A stretch of 8,874 bases of DNA from Candidatus Zixiibacteriota bacterium (GTDB taxonomy: Bacteria; Zixibacteria; MSB-5A5; GN15; JACZUZ01). The position numbers and the translations under genes were made by a program. The notes beneath the pieces are model-generated. The model worked only from the letters and a program-made list of their open reading frames with translations. It was not told where the DNA came from and ran no database searches. Positions 6,293 through 8,874 of this stretch are shown one piece after another. Each line of letters opens with the position of its first letter. Positions within the stretch are counted from its first letter, which is position 1. The DNA lies in NCBI GenBank assembly GCA_022563625.1, contig JADFNA010000050.1, forward strand, positions 1 to 8,874, in the 5' to 3' direction.

Positions 6293-6363
6293 GCGGTTCC
6301 TATCGCATCGCTGGCCGACATCCTGCCGGCAGTCCCCTATCTCATGAAGGATAGTTCATGGGA
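6293..6363 (-). promoter_or_regulatory. fliW to TPR-GT4 intergenic leader with palindromes and GGA motifs
   Basis: This 71-base gap contains CATGAA/TTCATG (6343-6348 and 6355-6360, 6-base loop) and the perfect palindrome CTGCCGGCAG (6323-6332). On the transcript strand there are three GGA motifs: GGGGAC, CAGGAUGU (which includes the AGGAUGU CsrA core, complement of 6318-6324), and the AGGAA ribosome site at 6297-6301. This could be a second CsrA-sensitive leader, but the palindrome and the GGA only partly overlap and the evidence is thin. No U-run is present, so no terminator is called. Confidence 0.3.
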
Positions 6364-6888
6364 TCATAACTCTGGAATGTCTACCCGCCTGACAGTGTCT
6401 TTCATAGCAGCGTCTTTAGAAACGTCACCCGGCGCCACACGTGTCAGCTTTTCGCCGCTTTTCATTAACGGCTCACGCACGGAATAGTTGGATTGTGACA
6501 GAACGAGTTGTTTTGCCTTTTGGGTATCGACATTAACAACAATCGGCCCCTGAAGGTTGATTGTCGTCTCTGATCGGTCATCGGCGACAGTTACGATGGA
6601 ATAGGTCTCCACGGACGAATGGTCATCGACTTCAATATCTTCAACTTCCTTAATGTTTACTTCAATCGTATACTCAGGATAAAAGAGCGCAGGGTTGACC
6701 ATAAGAAACGCCAGATCAGGGTCGTCAAGTGATTGGAACCACACAAACGGAAACATGTCGCTATGCTCAACAATCACAAAGCGTTTTGAACTCTCAAAGC
6801 CAAGCACCGGCTTTTCCATTGAGATTATCCTCTCCGGGGGAACTGTTATCGGTCCAAAACGGGTCGTTTGAAGTGTGACTTGCGCCAT
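6364..6888 (-). CDS. fliW: FliW, flagellar assembly factor and CsrA antagonist
   Basis: FliW is a cytoplasmic beta-barrel protein. It binds free flagellin and, when released, binds CsrA and relieves repression of flagellin translation. This 174-residue protein shows the family pattern in order: TTRFGPITVPPERI (8-21), LGFESSKRFVIVE (29-41), PFVWFQSLDDPDLAFLMVNP (47-66), INLQGPIVVN (110-119) and YSVREPL (135-141). The common length is about 145-150 residues, so the tail from about 142 to 174, charged and ending RRVDIPEL, is an extension. The start ATG has only a weak site (GGATAGGT), which may mean coupling to flgL, whose stop lies 65 bases upstream. csrA is not found on either side, although fliW-csrA pairs are common. 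The family call is secure; the function of the tail is unknown. Confidence 0.95.
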   Translation of the reverse strand: MAQVTLQTTRFGPITVPPERIISMEKPVLGFESSKRFVIVEHSDMFPFVWFQSLDDPDLAFLMVNPALFYPEYTIEVNIKEVEDIEVDDHSSVETYSIVTVADDRSETTINLQGPIVVNVDTQKAKQLVLSQSNYSVREPLMKSGEKLTRVAPGDVSKDAAMKDTVRRVDIPEL

Positions 6889-6924
6889 ATTACCTATCCA
6901 GAAAGTTTGTATTTCTTGTTACCT

Positions 6925-6940
6925 GCCGCTGTTATGCGGC
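6925..6940 (-). repeat. Small hairpin in the flgL-fliW gap
   Basis: GCCGC and GCGGC form a perfect 5-bp stem around a 6-base loop in the 65-base gap. In the transcript it is followed by AGGTAACAAG rather than a U-run, so it is not a terminator. It might tune fliW translation or mRNA processing, but a stem this short may be chance. Confidence 0.3.
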
Positions 6941-6953
6941 GCCGACTATTGAT

Positions 6954-8874
6954 CTACCGTAAAAAGTCCATCAAACTGGGTTGAATTATTCGTGACATAG
7001 CAATCAGAGCGGCCCGAAAGTTGTTTTCGTGGGTCGCCAGACGCGTAACAAGTTCGGCGATGTCCGCATCCTCAACTTCGCTCAGAAGTTTGATGACCTC
7101 CAGTTCTCCTATTGCAAGTTGATCGGATGTCGCATCCAGCCGTCTCTGCTTGGAGCCGGTGTTTCCCCGTAGGATTAAAAGTTTTTCCATTCCGCTCTTG
7201 ATAGCGCCCATAATCGCTTTCATATCATCGGCGTTAATAGACTCCTGATCGGGGCGCTGGAGCTCATTTCGAAACAGATAGAGCGTACCGATAAAATCGG
7301 AAGACCCGTAAATGCCCAGCGTTGTCGCAGTTGAGGTTGATCCTGTATTTTCCAGTAAGAAAGAATCATTAAGCGAGTTGTTTACAACTTGAATTCCTGT
7401 TCTACCCGCGTTAATTGAAGCGGTAACATTCAGGCCCGATGAGTTGATAGCATTTATCACATCTCCGATTGTCACAAGCGCCGGGTCGCCCAGGTCCACG
7501 GTCCGTGTAATCAACCCCTGCGTCATTTGTATCGTCCCCAGAGCCAGCCCGTTGCTGTTGTTCAATCGGCTGAGCGGGGTGTCAGTAGTCATAATCGCGT
7601 CAAGTTCAGCGCCAGCCATGTTCACGCTAAAACTTCCCGCAATTCCCAGGTCGGAAGCTGTCTGCCCGGCCCCTTCGGTAATGGTGAAATCTGATTTGGG
7701 CTTCAAGTCGGTCCCATTCAAGACCGGGTCGACCGGGCCGCGTAGACCGAGCTGCTGGGCGGTAAAGTCGTCCGAGGTTACATCTGAGAATGAAAGTCCG
7801 AGCGGAACTCCGTTTGAGTCGGTTATGTCCAGTCCCGTACTTCCGGCATTGAGAGAGGCTGTCACGTTGTTGACACCGTTGGCAGCCAGGCCGGCATTGA
7901 TTGCCGTGATGACATCACCAATATTCGCGGCCCCTGACAGGTCGATCGTGAAATCAAAGGCGCCGCTACCGTCTTGCACACGGATTACCCCGGGCTGCAA
8001 ATCGACCCCGGTTCCTCCATTTAGATTCCCGATTGCCGTGTTGTTTGAGATAAGTCCGTTTGGCGCCGCGGTAAGGACAATGTTATTGTCCGGGCCAATT
8101 GCTGCCGTCAAACTCGTGATTCCGCCGGATGTAAGTTGAGTGCTGATTCTTGTGACTGCGTCGCTCAGGGTTACAGCCGGTGTCGGTACGCTCAGGTCGA
8201 TTCCAACACTCAGTCCCAGATTGTTGTTTGTAACGGTAAATCCGCCAATATCTATACCAACGCCGTTGCGCAACTCCGCTAATAGGCTCAGTGAGTCCAC
8301 GCCAACATTCAGATCAGCCACGCTCCCTACCGGATCGAATTGTTTGAGCAGGACATCGCGGGCAGTGATATTCATCTGGATCGTCGTGGTCCGGTCAACT
8401 TCGACATTCAACGCCCCGTCGTCTCCGACATACGTGACTCCGCTTGAACCAATTTGCAGCGGGCTGGTGTCAGTGCGATGCCCCGAATATATCCGCCGGC
8501 TGTCCAGTTCCGTGGCGATTATCTGGAGAATTCTATCTATAGAGGATTCAATCTCGCCGAGATACGCCGGGCGGATGTTTTCTGCGTCATTCGTTTCATT
8601 CGCCACAGCAACAGCGATCTCGAAAGCCTGGCTTGCCAGGTCATTGAGGTCGGAGAGATTGTTTTCATACCGGCCCAGGAGATTTGACCCGAGGGAGATA
8701 TTCATCTGGAATTGCTCAATACGCGCGATTTCTGTTCGATATTCAAGATCGCGCTGAATACCGATCGGATCATCTGACGGCCTCGAGACAATTCTGCCGG
8801 TGGTCATCTGTTGCTGCAAGCGCAAGAAAGAGCTCAGGGACCGCTGTAAATTGAACAGCGATTGGTTAGCAACC
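6954..8874 (-). CDS. flgL: FlgL, hook-filament junction protein HAP3 (5' end cut by window edge), enlarged
   Basis: FlgL joins the hook to the flagellin filament. The reading frame is open to the right edge: the first full codon is GTT at 8873, giving VANQSLFNLQRSLSS, the usual FlgL N-terminus lacking only a few residues. The TTG at 8825 is therefore internal, not the start. There are 639 visible residues. RPSDDP (31-36) marks the N-terminal D0/D1 region. The C-terminus, from about 540, ends ADIAELVTRLATHE...QPSLMDFLR, the family's conserved closing helix. Typical FlgL proteins have about 300 residues (317 in E. coli). The extra length is three flagellin-IN-like modules at about 186-278, 281-379 and 434-523; the second and third carry IGDVITAIN and IGDVINAIN followed by NVTAS-LNAG/INAG-TG. 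flgK is probably just upstream. It is likely in one operon with fliW. Confidence 0.93.
   Translation of the reverse strand, partial: VANQSLFNLQRSLSSFLRLQQQMTTGRIVSRPSDDPIGIQRDLEYRTEIARIEQFQMNISLGSNLLGRYENNLSDLNDLASQAFEIAVAVANETNDAENIRPAYLGEIESSIDRILQIIATELDSRRIYSGHRTDTSPLQIGSSGVTYVGDDGALNVEVDRTTTIQMNITARDVLLKQFDPVGSVADLNVGVDSLSLLAELRNGVGIDIGGFTVTNNNLGLSVGIDLSVPTPAVTLSDAVTRISTQLTSGGITSLTAAIGPDNNIVLTAAPNGLISNNTAIGNLNGGTGVDLQPGVIRVQDGSGAFDFTIDLSGAANIGDVITAINAGLAANGVNNVTASLNAGSTGLDITDSNGVPLGLSFSDVTSDDFTAQQLGLRGPVDPVLNGTDLKPKSDFTITEGAGQTASDLGIAGSFSVNMAGAELDAIMTTDTPLSRLNNSNGLALGTIQMTQGLITRTVDLGDPALVTIGDVINAINSSGLNVTASINAGRTGIQVVNNSLNDSFLLENTGSTSTATTLGIYGSSDFIGTLYLFRNELQRPDQESINADDMKAIMGAIKSGMEKLLILRGNTGSKQRRLDATSDQLAIGELEVIKLLSEVEDADIAELVTRLATHENNFRAALIAMSRIIQPSLMDFLR

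Noticed and set aside
6290..6322. 10-codon mini-ORF (MSASDAIGTA) whose TGA overlaps the TPR-GT4 ATG
   Set aside because: The ATGA overlap hints at translational coupling, but there is no properly spaced ribosome site before it and it is too short to support.
7444..8757. Two long plus-strand open frames (231 and 205 codons) opposite flgL
   Set aside because: They are antisense shadows of a well-supported flgL frame whose codon bias leaves few antisense stops; their composition is Ser/Pro/Val-rich with no recognisable domain.
1..8874. CRISPR arrays, insertion sequences, tRNA or rRNA genes, prophage or attachment sites
   Set aside because: No regularly spaced long repeats, transposase-like frames, terminal inverted repeats or tRNA-like cloverleaf sequences were seen; nearly the whole window is accounted for by flagellar-locus genes.

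Overview
The window is part of a bacterial flagellar locus, and every convincing gene lies on the minus strand. Read in the direction of transcription (right to left) the order is: flgL (hook-filament junction protein, cut by the right edge), fliW (flagellin-binding CsrA antagonist), a TPR-GT4 glycosyltransferase, a TPR-GT2-TPR glycosyltransferase, a roughly 590-base non-coding stretch, and a flagellin gene cut by the left edge. The four genes from flgL to the second glycosyltransferase are separated by 43 to 71 bases with no obvious terminator, so they probably form one operon that starts upstream, perhaps at flgK.

The flagellin gene appears to be a separate transcription unit. A weak hairpin/AT-rich terminator-like element (2062-2106) is followed by a sigma-28-like promoter (2031-2057) that matches TAAAGTTT-N11-GCCGATAA at 12 of 16 positions with exact spacing. 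If that promoter is real, the flagellin mRNA has a leader of about 430 bases. On the transcribed sense strand this leader carries 18 GGA trinucleotides against 2 TCC. One GGA sits in the loop of a hairpin, GAACAUGGAUGUUC, that is close to the CsrA SELEX consensus, and others overlap the Shine-Dalgarno sequence. Because FliW is encoded in the same window, this points to CsrA/FliW homeostatic control of flagellin translation. However, csrA itself, which often sits next to fliW, is not in the window. Two TPR-containing glycosyltransferases of different folds lie between fliW and the flagellin gene.

The joint picture is a filament module: the junction protein (FlgL), the filament subunit (flagellin), the sensor of free flagellin (FliW), and two enzymes that plausibly glycosylate flagellin or another surface product. 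FlgL is about twice the usual size because of three flagellin-IN-like beta modules. The flagellin has a large hypervariable middle of about 390 residues or more containing two related modules.

The organism cannot be named from this sequence. Base composition is near 50% GC, and strong Shine-Dalgarno sites occur. FliW excludes enterobacteria-like flagellar systems. A diderm such as a deltaproteobacterial or FCB-group lineage (for example Zixibacteria) is plausible but unproven.
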